From assembly GCA_017442445.1 (NCBI GenBank), contig JAFRZS010000197.1, positions 1 through 7,050 of the forward strand: DNA of 7,050 nt, written 5' to 3'. Origin of the DNA: Clostridia bacterium. Lineage in GTDB: Bacteria > Bacillota > Clostridia > Oscillospirales > Acutalibacteraceae. Positions 1 through 6,506 of this stretch are shown piece after piece. The translations under genes were made by a program, and so were the position numbers. A model generated the notes under the pieces. That model searched no databases. It saw nothing but the letters and a program-made list of their open reading frames with translations, and was not told where the DNA came from. How positions within the stretch are numbered: the stretch's first letter is position 1; every line of letters starts with the position of its first letter.

Positions 1-59
1 AAGAAAAAATGCAAGAAAGCTGACCGAAGACCTCAGAAAGAGAATGATTCGGTCAGCTT
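1..59 (-). terminator. Intrinsic terminator of the SpoIID-family gene
   Basis: A perfect 12-bp inverted repeat (17-28 with 48-59, AAGCTGACCGAA / TTCGGTCAGCTT) encloses a 19-nt loop. It begins only three bases past the TGA stop (63-65) of the minus-strand gene. Read on the minus strand, the stem is followed by a T-rich tract that includes six consecutive T. This is a classic Rho-independent terminator, apart from a loop longer than usual. It has no U tract in the plus direction. Confidence 0.85.
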
Positions 60-62
60 ATT

Positions 63-1037
63 TCACAAAGAAATTATCTCAGTTCCTTTGTAATAATGTT
101 TTATTATTTCGTTATAATCACTACCTTGTCTTGCCATATAATCGGCACCGTATTGGCTCATTCCGACGCCGTGACCGTGACCGCAGGTTGTGATAGTAAA
201 GCAGTTGTTTTCATAATTTATTGTAAAAACCGCACTCTTCAGTTCAAATGCATCTCTGAATTGCAGACCTGTTACATTTTTATTACCGAGAGCAATCGTG
301 TTTACTGTGCCGACCTCGGTTTTATCAACCTTACCGATCCACTGCTTTACATCATCACCAAGGCTGATATCAAGCTTGTTTGCATACTCCTTGAATTTTT
401 CGGGAGTGAATTTCAAGGTTTCGGTAAAATCGGGGGAAAGCTTATCTCCCACACTTTCAACAGTTGTAAGATACTCAATATTCTGTCCCCATACATTTTT
501 TGCGCTTTCGGTTTTACCGGGGGAGAGCGCGTGGTATGCGGCGATTATCGGCTCGTTATTATATACTATTATCTTATCGGAAACCTCAGTAACAGCATTT
601 TTGATTTTTGAATAGTATTCATCAAATTTATCTCCCCACTTATCCTTCAGGGTTTCAATAGGTATATAACCCTGATGAGTGTCACTGTTATCCGAGAGAT
701 AAGCACCTTTCAGACTTTTATCAGGATTGCTTTCATGACGCCTTTTCATCATATTAAGATATGTATTACAGGCAATTGCCTGAGCTTTCAGAGCTTCGGT
801 TTCGTAATATGCAGGCATTTCAGCCGCAACGCTTCCGCAAAGATAGTCAATAATATCTACCTGAGCAACTGTGTTTGAAGCGGTCATCATAACCTTTACA
901 GTTTCAATTTTTCCTGTTTCTTCGGATCCGGCTGTCTTTTCGTTATCCGTTTCCGCTTTGGGCGTCAGTATAATCAACGGACACAAAAGCATTACAACAA
1001 AGATTGCCAGACAAATACTTGAATAAAATTTAAACAT
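63..1037 (-). CDS. spoIID: SpoIID/LytB-domain protein, probable stage II sporulation protein D
   Basis: A 324-aa protein of the SpoIID family, the lytic transglycosylase that cleaves denuded glycan strands during forespore engulfment, working with SpoIIP and SpoIIM in the mother cell membrane. An N-terminal hydrophobic segment (about residues 7-25) would anchor it, with the catalytic part outside. The family signature is clear: AAEMP at 71-75 (E73 aligns with the catalytic glutamate) followed by EALKAQAIACNTYL at 81-94; the SPGKTESAKNVWG stretch at 172-184; and the C-terminal GHGHGVGMSQYGA block at 286-298. The start at 1037 has a strong Shine-Dalgarno (GGAAGGG, 1044-1050 on the opposite strand) six bases upstream. 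The gene is monocistronic, divergent from citrate synthase, and not beside spoIIQ or spoIIID as in some Bacilli. The symbol is by family; a vegetative SpoIID/LytB paralogue cannot be excluded. Confidence 0.85.
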   Translation of the reverse strand: MFKFYSSICLAIFVVMLLCPLIILTPKAETDNEKTAGSEETGKIETVKVMMTASNTVAQVDIIDYLCGSVAAEMPAYYETEALKAQAIACNTYLNMMKRRHESNPDKSLKGAYLSDNSDTHQGYIPIETLKDKWGDKFDEYYSKIKNAVTEVSDKIIVYNNEPIIAAYHALSPGKTESAKNVWGQNIEYLTTVESVGDKLSPDFTETLKFTPEKFKEYANKLDISLGDDVKQWIGKVDKTEVGTVNTIALGNKNVTGLQFRDAFELKSAVFTINYENNCFTITTCGHGHGVGMSQYGADYMARQGSDYNEIIKHYYKGTEIISL

Positions 1038-1050
1038 ATATATCCCTTCC

Positions 1051-1080
1051 TTGACTTTTTATATCTTCTTGATGTATAAT
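1051..1080 (+). promoter_or_regulatory. Sigma-A-type promoter of the citrate synthase operon
   Basis: The -35 TTGACT (1051-1056) and the -10 TATAAT (1075-1080) are separated by 18 bp, one mismatch from consensus in total. Transcription would start near 1087, giving a 5' leader of roughly 27 nt, too short for a riboswitch or T-box. The -35 element directly abuts the Shine-Dalgarno of the divergent SpoIID-family gene, so the two leaders overlap. Confidence 0.75.
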
Positions 1081-1113
1081 ATAGGGTAATTATAGAATGG
1101 AGGTAATTTTTGA

Positions 1114-2493
1114 ATGGCTTATATTTCACCAATCAAAAATGATGCCCTTACAATATTATGCAGAGAGCTTGAAAAGAATAACCCCATAAAAATTTCTGAC
1201 TATGAAAAATATGGGGTAAAGAGAGGTTTAAGAAATCCCGACGGTACAGGCGTTATGGCAGGTCTTACGGGAGTATGTAGTGTTGAAGGGTATTATATCA
1301 GCGACGGAGAGCGAGTTCCTAAAGAAGGAAGGCTTATTTTCCGCGGAGTTGACATAAATGATATAGTAAACGGATGTGTTTCTGAAAACCGATTCGGTTT
1401 TGAAGAGGTTGCATGGCTTCTGATGTTCGGACGACTTCCGACACAGGCACAGCTTGATCGCTTCTGCGATGTTTTGGCAGAATCAAGAGAGCTTCCCGAT
1501 GATTTCATTGAAGATATGATAATGAAAGCACCCTCAAAGGATATCATGAACAAACTTGCGCGTTCTGTTCTTGCTTTATATTCATATGATGAAAATCCCG
1601 ATGATACATCGCCCGAGAATGTTTTAAGACAGTCAATTCAGTTGTTGGCACAGTTGCCGACAATTATGGCGTATGCTTATCAGGTAAAGAGAAGAACATT
1701 CTATAAAAAGAGTATGTATCTTCATCCGATTAAGCCTGAACACAGAACAGCTGAGTGTATTCTCAATTCACTGCGTTCAGATAAAAAATTCACAGATGAA
1801 GAAGCAAAGCTTCTTGATTTATGTCTTATGCTTCATGCTGAGCACGGAGGCGGTAATAACTCAACATTTACAGTAAGGTCAACAACATCTGCAGGTACTG
1901 ATACATATTCATCAATTGCGGCAGGTATCGGCGCACTCAAAGGACCGAAGCACGGCGGCGCAAATATCAAGGTTACAAATATGCTCAACAGCTTCATTGA
2001 TAATCTTGAAGATATCACAGATGAAGATCAGGTTGCAGACCACATAGCAAAGTTAATAAGACGTGAAGCAGGAGATAAATCAGGTCTTGTTTACGGTATG
2101 GGTCATGCGGTTTATACAAATTCCGATCCGAGAGCAGTTCTGCTTAAAAAGAATGCAAAACAACATGCAGTGGGAACAGAATTTGAACCTGAGTTCAGAT
2201 TGCTTGAGCTTATCGAAAAGCTTACACCTGAAATCTTTGAAAAAGTCAAGGGCAGTAAAAAGGTTATGTGCGCAAATGTTGACTTGTATTCGGGACTTAT
2301 CTATAAGATGCTCGGCATACCGCAGGATTTATTCACACCCTTGTTTACAATTGCAAGACTTGCAGGTTGGACAGCTCACAGAATGGAAGAACTCATTACC
2401 GGTTCACGAATTATGCGTCCTGCTTATAAGAGTATGGCAAAAAACACTTTATATGTTCCGATTGATGAAAGAACAAGCAAAAATATTTTATAA
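1114..2493 (+). CDS. gltA: Citrate synthase (citrate/2-methylcitrate synthase family)
   Basis: A 459-aa cytosolic citrate synthase condensing acetyl-CoA and oxaloacetate to citrate. All catalytic positions of the Si-type fold are visible: H280 in GPKHGGAN, H331 in GMGHAVY, and D390 in NVDLYSG; R340 of the DPRA motif is the expected oxaloacetate-binding arginine. HAEHGGGNNST (241-251) is the conserved substrate-loop region and RIMRPAYK (432-439) the usual C-terminal motif. Length is normal for the clostridial type, which carries an N-terminal extension of about 50 residues before the core. The start is set by TGGAGGT (1098-1104) nine bases upstream. It is the first gene of a plus-strand run, under its own sigma-A promoter. 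In an anaerobe it most likely feeds 2-oxoglutarate and glutamate synthesis. Methylcitrate synthase activity cannot be ruled out, but no prp genes are nearby. The symbol is the common one; citZ or citA would serve equally. Confidence 0.93.
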   Translation: MAYISPIKNDALTILCRELEKNNPIKISDYEKYGVKRGLRNPDGTGVMAGLTGVCSVEGYYISDGERVPKEGRLIFRGVDINDIVNGCVSENRFGFEEVAWLLMFGRLPTQAQLDRFCDVLAESRELPDDFIEDMIMKAPSKDIMNKLARSVLALYSYDENPDDTSPENVLRQSIQLLAQLPTIMAYAYQVKRRTFYKKSMYLHPIKPEHRTAECILNSLRSDKKFTDEEAKLLDLCLMLHAEHGGGNNSTFTVRSTTSAGTDTYSSIAAGIGALKGPKHGGANIKVTNMLNSFIDNLEDITDEDQVADHIAKLIRREAGDKSGLVYGMGHAVYTNSDPRAVLLKKNAKQHAVGTEFEPEFRLLELIEKLTPEIFEKVKGSKKVMCANVDLYSGLIYKMLGIPQDLFTPLFTIARLAGWTAHRMEELITGSRIMRPAYKSMAKNTLYVPIDERTSKNIL

Positions 2494-2517
2494 TAATCCG
2501 AAAGGGATGTCTTAATA

Positions 2518-3426
2518 ATGAAAATTAAAAGCAGTAAAAATATTGACATGAAAAAGCTTTTAATTGTCTGGATTGCAGCGGCTGTAATTTTGCTTCCGAC
2601 AAGAATTTATCAGTTACTTAAGATAGTTGACCTGGAACAGGGCTTTTATCTGAAAACTGATTTCAGTGTAGGTTTCATGTACGGATTTCTTGCAGTTTTA
2701 CTTATACTGTTTGTTGCAGGAAGCTACTTGTCTTCCAAGGCAACGGAAATTAAAAGCGACTACTCCGGAAACAAACTTCTCGGCGGAGTTTCAATTGCAG
2801 TATCGGTTTCAATGGTCGTAAATGTTATAACTCAGATCTCAACATTTTTAGATTTATATAAAGGCTTTGGATCTCAGTTCGGAGTTACAACGATGGAACT
2901 CGGTGAATATATGATGAAATCGGGTGCATTGTCAAAACTCGGTGAAGCTGTATTTGCTCTTTTCTCAGCAATTTATTTCGTATTATTCGGACTTGGTTGC
3001 TTCGGTGAGAAAATAAAAATTGAAAAATTAAGAATTCTTGCAATAACACCTGTTGCGTGGTCTATTTTCAGAATGCTCACAAGACTTATCAGAACAATCA
3101 GCTATATAAAGGTATCAGATTTGTTCTATGAAATTATCATGATTTTATTTATGATGGTTTTCTTCATGGCATTTGCACAGGTCAATGCAAAGGTTAATGA
3201 AAAAGGCATTGAATGGAAAATTTTCGGTTACGGCTTCTTTGCATCACTCATGGCGTTGATTTGCTCAGTACCGCGACTTGTAATGGTTATAATCGGAAAA
3301 GGTGACATCTTATCAGCCGATTCACCGTTAGAAATATGGGATTTACTTATAGCGGTTTTCATAATTGTTTATATCGTCGGTTTAATAAGCTGCAAAAAGA
3401 AAGAAAAATCCGAAACAGAGGAATAG
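2518..3426 (+). CDS. Eight-helix integral membrane protein of unknown function
   Basis: I do not recognise a characterised family. The 302-aa protein has about eight hydrophobic segments (roughly residues 12-32, 51-73, 87-109, 144-163, 172-195, 203-222, 234-257 and 274-291), short polar loops, and a charged C-terminal tail rich in Lys and Glu. The first loop contains PTRIYQLLKIVDLEQGFY (27-44); similar R-x-x-Q-L-L-x-x-x-D-x-x-x-G-F-Y stretches occur, from memory, in uncharacterised clostridial membrane proteins. There are no obvious transporter, kinase or protease motifs. The start at 2518 has AAAGGG (2501-2506) upstream. It lies 24 bp after citrate synthase with no terminator between, and a few bases before the AEC permease, so it is almost certainly co-transcribed with both. 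A role in transport or sensing would be a guess. Confidence 0.85.
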   Translation: MKIKSSKNIDMKKLLIVWIAAAVILLPTRIYQLLKIVDLEQGFYLKTDFSVGFMYGFLAVLLILFVAGSYLSSKATEIKSDYSGNKLLGGVSIAVSVSMVVNVITQISTFLDLYKGFGSQFGVTTMELGEYMMKSGALSKLGEAVFALFSAIYFVLFGLGCFGEKIKIEKLRILAITPVAWSIFRMLTRLIRTISYIKVSDLFYEIIMILFMMVFFMAFAQVNAKVNEKGIEWKIFGYGFFASLMALICSVPRLVMVIIGKGDILSADSPLEIWDLLIAVFIIVYIVGLISCKKKEKSETEE

Positions 3427-3435
3427 TGGTACTTG

Positions 3436-4362
3436 ATGTTTTTAGAAAATGTACAGGTTGCAGCAACACAGGTAGGAATACTTTATATTATTGTTGCAGT
3501 CGGAGTGATCGCGGATAAATTAGGTGTTTTCTCGGAAGCGACTGCGAGAAAATGTACAGATTTACTCTTTTATATAATCACACCTGCAGTTATTATAAAA
3601 TCGTTTCTGTCAATTGAGTTTTCAGCAGAAACAGGAAAAAGCTTACTCGTAGCAATTCTTTGCGGTTTTGCAATTCATGTTGTGGGTATCGGTATAGTTA
3701 CACCTTTTTTCAGAAAAGGCGATAAGGATACAAACTGCATTTTTAAATACGGAACGGTTTACGGTAACGCAGGTTATATGGCGCTTCCTCTTGCGAATGC
3801 CGTGTTGGGTGACGAAGGAGTATTTTTCTGCTCTGCAGTTGTTATGGCGTTTAATATGTTCAACTTCACGCACGGTATTATCGTGATGTCGGGCGACACA
3901 AAATTCAGACCGATAAAATTACTTTTAAATCCCGGAACACTTTCGGTTTTAATCGGTGCACCGCTTTTTCTTCTGTCGGTGAATTTACCGCAGATGATTT
4001 CAGTTCCGATTGATTATGTTGCGAGTCTTAATACTCCTTTTGCGATGCTCATTTTCGGAACATATCTTTCACACGCACAGATTACATCTATCTTTAAAGA
4101 TAAAAGAATGTACCTTGTAACACTTTTAAAGTTATTTGTATTACCTGCAATTATAATGCTGCTCTTAAAGCTTTGCGGACTTACAGGTACGCTTCTTACA
4201 GCTATGACAATTTCGGCATCAGCGCCGTCAGCCAACAATACGGTTATGTTTGCGGCAAAATATAACAGAGATGCAAGACTTGCATCAAATCTTGTTGCGG
4301 CTGTAAGCTTTATTTCAATAATTACAATGCCGATAATGATAGCAATATCACAGAGTTTATGA
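3436..4362 (+). CDS. AEC-family permease (auxin efflux carrier-like)
   Basis: A 308-aa inner-membrane permease of the AEC/Mem_trans family with about ten transmembrane segments arranged as two halves of five. Diagnostic blocks are GNAGYMALPLANAVLGDEG (110-128), the LNPGTLSVLIG helix start (164-174), and SASAPSANNTVMFAAKY (260-276) followed by a Ser/Ile-rich helix ending in MPI. Characterised bacterial members move malate, malonate or other small organic anions; the substrate here cannot be read from sequence. Position in a citrate synthase run makes an organic acid plausible. The start is ambiguous: TTG at 3433 and ATG at 3436 are adjacent in frame. Shine-Dalgarno AGAGGA (3417-3422), inside the end of the previous gene, lies 10 nt from the TTG and 13 nt from the ATG. 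I chose ATG because it is the commoner start codon, although the spacing favours TTG. The stop lies one base before the next ATG. Confidence 0.9.
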   Translation: MFLENVQVAATQVGILYIIVAVGVIADKLGVFSEATARKCTDLLFYIITPAVIIKSFLSIEFSAETGKSLLVAILCGFAIHVVGIGIVTPFFRKGDKDTNCIFKYGTVYGNAGYMALPLANAVLGDEGVFFCSAVVMAFNMFNFTHGIIVMSGDTKFRPIKLLLNPGTLSVLIGAPLFLLSVNLPQMISVPIDYVASLNTPFAMLIFGTYLSHAQITSIFKDKRMYLVTLLKLFVLPAIIMLLLKLCGLTGTLLTAMTISASAPSANNTVMFAAKYNRDARLASNLVAAVSFISIITMPIMIAISQSL

Positions 4363-4363
4363 T

Positions 4364-5149
4364 ATGAAAAGAATAGAAAAAATTCTGAAAAATAACGGGA
4401 TAGAATTATTCGGAGTCTGTGATTTTGACAGAGAAAATCTCATTGAATGCAGAAACAAAAAATTCTTACCCGAAAATGCGCAGAGCATTATTATGACTGC
4501 GCTTCCTTACAGATTGCCTGATGAAATGTACAAAGACAGAAATATTTCAAGATATGCGGCAGTAAGGGATTATCACGATGTTTTTAAAATTTATCTTGAT
4601 AAAATAACAACAGATTTAAAAAAACTTTTTCCTGAAAATGATTTTATATCATTTACGGATAATTCGCCGATTTACGAGGTGGAGTCTGCAGTAAAATCGG
4701 GGATAGGAGTCAGGGGAGAAAACGGACTTCTTATCACTGAAAAATACGGCTCATGGGTTTTTCTCGGTGAGATTGTAACAGACCTGAAAATCAAAGGTAC
4801 TGACTATCAGGGAGAATGTCTGCATTGTGGCAAGTGTAAGGAAATATGTCCCGCATTAAAAGAAGATAAAAAAGAAAAATGCCTTTCTTCAATAACACAG
4901 AAAAAAGGCGATTTGACAGACGAAGAAAAGAAAAAAATTACAGAAAATAAAAGTGCATGGGGCTGTGATTTATGTCAGGAAATATGCCCTATGAATAAGA
5001 ATAAAAAATATACTGAAATTGCAGAGTTTTTAAATTCAGCAAAGCCGAAATTTTCTTCAGGCGACTCGCTTGAAGGCAGAGCTTACGCGTGGCGCGGACA
5101 GGCGGTCATTGAAAGAAATCTCGGAATTTTAGAAGAAAGGAAAGTGTGA
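4364..5149 (+). CDS. QueG-like double [4Fe-4S] protein (short epoxyqueuosine reductase homologue)
   Basis: A 261-aa cytosolic iron-sulfur protein resembling QueG, the cobalamin-dependent enzyme of the last step of queuosine synthesis. The N-terminal part has ISRYAAVRDYHDVFK (61-75), and FTDNSPIYE (97-105) includes the aspartate (D99) at the expected catalytic position. SGIGVRGENGLLI (112-124) replaces the usual GLGWIGKN motif. GSWVFLGEIVTD (129-140) follows. All eight ligands of two clusters are present: C152, C155, C158 and C162, then C173, C201, C204 and C208. It lacks the C-terminal HEAT-like extension of full QueG (typically over 300 aa), and the linker between the first cluster and C173 is short. 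No other queuosine gene is in the window. The ATG is one base after the AEC stop with only a weak Shine-Dalgarno, so translational coupling is likely. The fold assignment is firm; epoxyqueuosine reductase activity is less so, and I give no symbol for that reason. Confidence 0.82.
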   Translation: MKRIEKILKNNGIELFGVCDFDRENLIECRNKKFLPENAQSIIMTALPYRLPDEMYKDRNISRYAAVRDYHDVFKIYLDKITTDLKKLFPENDFISFTDNSPIYEVESAVKSGIGVRGENGLLITEKYGSWVFLGEIVTDLKIKGTDYQGECLHCGKCKEICPALKEDKKEKCLSSITQKKGDLTDEEKKKITENKSAWGCDLCQEICPMNKNKKYTEIAEFLNSAKPKFSSGDSLEGRAYAWRGQAVIERNLGILEERKV

Positions 5150-5151
5150 GC

Positions 5152-6060
5152 ATGAAGTGTAGCAGTTGCGGAGCAAAAATATCAAAAAATGCGCGTGTTT
5201 GTAAAAAGTGCGGTGCAGTTCAGGAGTTCTTTACTCCCGAAGAACCGATTACCAATGGCATTGACATGGACCTTCCCGAACTTGCAGAGGTAGTTGTTCC
5301 CGATTCCTTTGTAACAAAACCCAGATATATAAACAAAGCGCTTATATATTCAATTATTTTCGTTGTTGCAGTTTTAGCGGTAGTAATATATTTTTATGCC
5401 GAAGCAAATTTTGTCGATTTGCCGGACGATAAAAATGCAAGTGTTTCTGTGCAGTCAACAACACCCGAAGAGAAAAAATATGCGTCCCTTTCCGACGAAC
5501 AGGTAAAGCTTCTTGTGGCGTCTGATTGGAAAGACCCGTATTTTAACGATAAATACAAAGAACGCGCCATAGACAAAATGATGTATATGGCATACGAAGA
5601 AGGCGTTACAAGTATATATTCAAATTACACAAGCGATGATATTCTCACAATGATTGATAATGTTGTCAACAGTAACAGCCTCGGCACTCTGACGATTTAT
5701 GAAAGAATAATCAGAGAAGTAAATAACGAAAGCACCGAGGATATCGGTTACGAGTTTGACTACGATTACATCAGAAATGTAGAAAAGTATGATTGGAACA
5801 ATCCGAAATATACAGATGATGTAAAAAGAACGATTGCAAAAATGACATTACGCCTTGCATACTTCGAAGGACAGATGGAGCTTTATTATAACTACTCCGT
5901 TTCCGAAGTAATGGAAATCTTCGACGGTTATGCAAAAGAAGTTTACAAAAAGGACGACGAAACCTCGTTCTACAAAAAAATCGTCGCAAAATCCCTGGAA
6001 GAATACGGTGAAACCGACACAGGAATCCCCGGCACAACAAAACCAAAGGAAGAAGAATAA
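5152..6060 (+). CDS. Membrane-anchored zinc-ribbon protein with duplicated C-terminal module
   Basis: A 302-aa protein of unknown function. The N-terminus is a zinc ribbon (C3, C6, C17 and C20, as CxxC pairs with CG knuckles). A polar linker follows, then one transmembrane helix (about 63-83) flanked by PRYINK, which places the ribbon in the cytosol and the rest outside. After a Ser/Thr-rich spacer come two related helical modules of about 70 residues (125-194 and 214-284), each opening with DW-x-x-P and sharing an AY-x-EG then Y-x-NY pattern. The tail is Gly/Pro/Thr- and Glu-rich. Two starts are possible: GTG at 5146, overlapping the previous stop, or ATG at 5152. AAAGGA (5136-5141) lies 4 nt from the GTG and 10 nt from the ATG. 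I chose ATG because it gives the usual M-x-C-x-x-C beginning. It sits between the QueG-like gene and the DUF2752 gene in the same run. Confidence 0.85.
   Translation: MKCSSCGAKISKNARVCKKCGAVQEFFTPEEPITNGIDMDLPELAEVVVPDSFVTKPRYINKALIYSIIFVVAVLAVVIYFYAEANFVDLPDDKNASVSVQSTTPEEKKYASLSDEQVKLLVASDWKDPYFNDKYKERAIDKMMYMAYEEGVTSIYSNYTSDDILTMIDNVVNSNSLGTLTIYERIIREVNNESTEDIGYEFDYDYIRNVEKYDWNNPKYTDDVKRTIAKMTLRLAYFEGQMELYYNYSVSEVMEIFDGYAKEVYKKDDETSFYKKIVAKSLEEYGETDTGIPGTTKPKEEE
5524..6003 (+). repeat. Internal protein duplication (two modules of about 70 residues)
   Basis: Within the zinc-ribbon protein, residues 125-169 and 214-258 align without gaps at an offset of 89 residues. I count 13 identities in 45 positions, including D125/D214, W126/W215, P129/P218, the AY-x-EG pair (147-151 and 236-240), the Y-x-NY pair (156-159 and 245-248), and D169/D258. 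Each module then runs into a segment ending in a Y-x-x-I helix. The modules are encoded at 5524-5733 and 5791-6003. No long nucleotide identity remains, so the duplication is old. Confidence 0.7.
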
Positions 6061-6079
6061 CCGAAAAAAGAGATAAATA

Positions 6080-6415
6080 ATGAGAAAAATAAAAGAACCT
6101 AAAAACAAGCTGATGCTTACAGCTTTTTACCTTGCTGCTCTGGTTTTATTTTGGTATTTAAAAGTTCCGTGTCTTTTTAAACATTTTCTCAATATTGAAT
6201 GTCCGGGATGCGGAATGACACGTGCGGTATTGAGCGCATTAAAATTTGATTTTATTGCCGCGTTTACATATCATCCGATGTTCTGGTCACTTCCGCTTAT
6301 TTACCTTTATTTATTGTTTGACGGAAATCTATTCGGAAATAAAATTGTGGATAGGACAATTCTTATACTCATTTCGGCAGGTTTTATTTTGAGCTGGATT
6401 TTTAAATTAGTATAA
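6080..6415 (+). CDS. DUF2752-family small membrane protein
   Basis: A 111-aa protein matching the DUF2752 family by its signature CPGCGMTRAVLSAL (41-54), which follows the first membrane helix, and by a downstream HP motif (H65, P66) just before the second helix. About three hydrophobic segments are visible (11-28, 67-81 and 92-109). The family has no established biochemical role; the invariant Cys-Pro-Gly-Cys-Gly motif lies at the membrane edge and could bind metal or undergo redox change, which is speculation. The start at 6080 is preceded by a weak purine-rich site (AAAGAGA) and sits 19 bp past the previous stop, so it belongs to the same run. No U-tract terminator follows it, so read-through into the next gene is possible. 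Confidence 0.88.
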   Translation: MRKIKEPKNKLMLTAFYLAALVLFWYLKVPCLFKHFLNIECPGCGMTRAVLSALKFDFIAAFTYHPMFWSLPLIYLYLLFDGNLFGNKIVDRTILILISAGFILSWIFKLV

Positions 6416-6437
6416 ATTGTCAAATTCTGTTGACAAT
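6416..6437. promoter_or_regulatory. Perfect inverted repeat over the -35 box, candidate operator
   Basis: ATTGTCAA (6416-6423) and TTGACAAT (6430-6437) form a perfect 8-bp dyad around a 6-nt spacer (ATTCTG). The right arm contains the TTGACA -35 hexamer of the downstream promoter. There is no T tract after it, so it is not a terminator. This position would suit a repressor dimer that blocks RNA polymerase. The protein that binds is unknown. By chance, one arm is bound to look like a -35 box and only the other arm is extra evidence. Confidence 0.5.
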
Positions 6438-6458
6438 GGGACGGATATATGATAATAT
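6430..6458 (+). promoter_or_regulatory. Sigma-A-type promoter of the TM2 protein gene
   Basis: A consensus -35 TTGACA (6430-6435) lies 17 bp from TAATAT (6453-6458), which is preceded by TGA and so has an extended -10 (TGn). GATAAT at 6451-6456 with 15-bp spacing is the weaker alternative reading. Transcription would start near 6465, giving a leader of about 42 nt. This gives the last gene its own promoter, independent of the citrate synthase promoter. Confidence 0.65.
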
Positions 6459-6468
6459 TGTACTAACA

Positions 6469-6488
6469 AATTAAGAGTTTTCTTAATT
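6469..6488 (+). other. Hairpin at the 5' end of the TM2 mRNA leader
   Basis: AATTAAGA (6469-6476) and TCTTAATT (6481-6488) form a perfect 8-bp stem with a GTTT loop. It begins within a few bases of the predicted transcript start and ends five bases before the Shine-Dalgarno AAAGGAGG (6493-6500), leaving the ribosome site free. It is AT-rich and so only moderately stable. The place is right for a 5' stem that slows mRNA decay, but this is inferred. Confidence 0.45.
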
Positions 6489-6506
6489 GAAAAAAGGAGG
6501 ATTTTT

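Noticed and set aside
96..611. 171-aa open frame on the plus strand
   Set aside because: It lies wholly opposite the well-supported SpoIID-family gene, has no ribosome site, and its translation has no recognisable domain.
1060..1100. A sigma-E promoter for the SpoIID-family gene on the minus strand
   Set aside because: TATACATC vaguely resembles the sigma-E -10, but no matching -35 stands at the right distance. I do not annotate it.
2063..2515. 150-aa open frame on the plus strand overlapping the end of citrate synthase
   Set aside because: It is another frame of the conserved C-terminal half of citrate synthase, which keeps its catalytic residues to the end; there is no frameshift to explain it.
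5771..6108. Two overlapping minus-strand frames rich in Arg, Phe and Cys
   Set aside because: They are antisense to a Lys/Glu-rich coding region, whose complement gives Phe/Leu-rich translations. There is no ribosome site or promoter.
6416..6437. The dyad as a Rex (redox) operator
   Set aside because: Clostridial Rex sites are close to TTGTTAA-N4-TTAACAA. The half-sites differ here and the spacer is two bases longer, so the match is not good enough.
6416..6437. The dyad as the terminator of the upstream operon
   Set aside because: The stem is AT-rich and followed by GGGACGG rather than a T tract.
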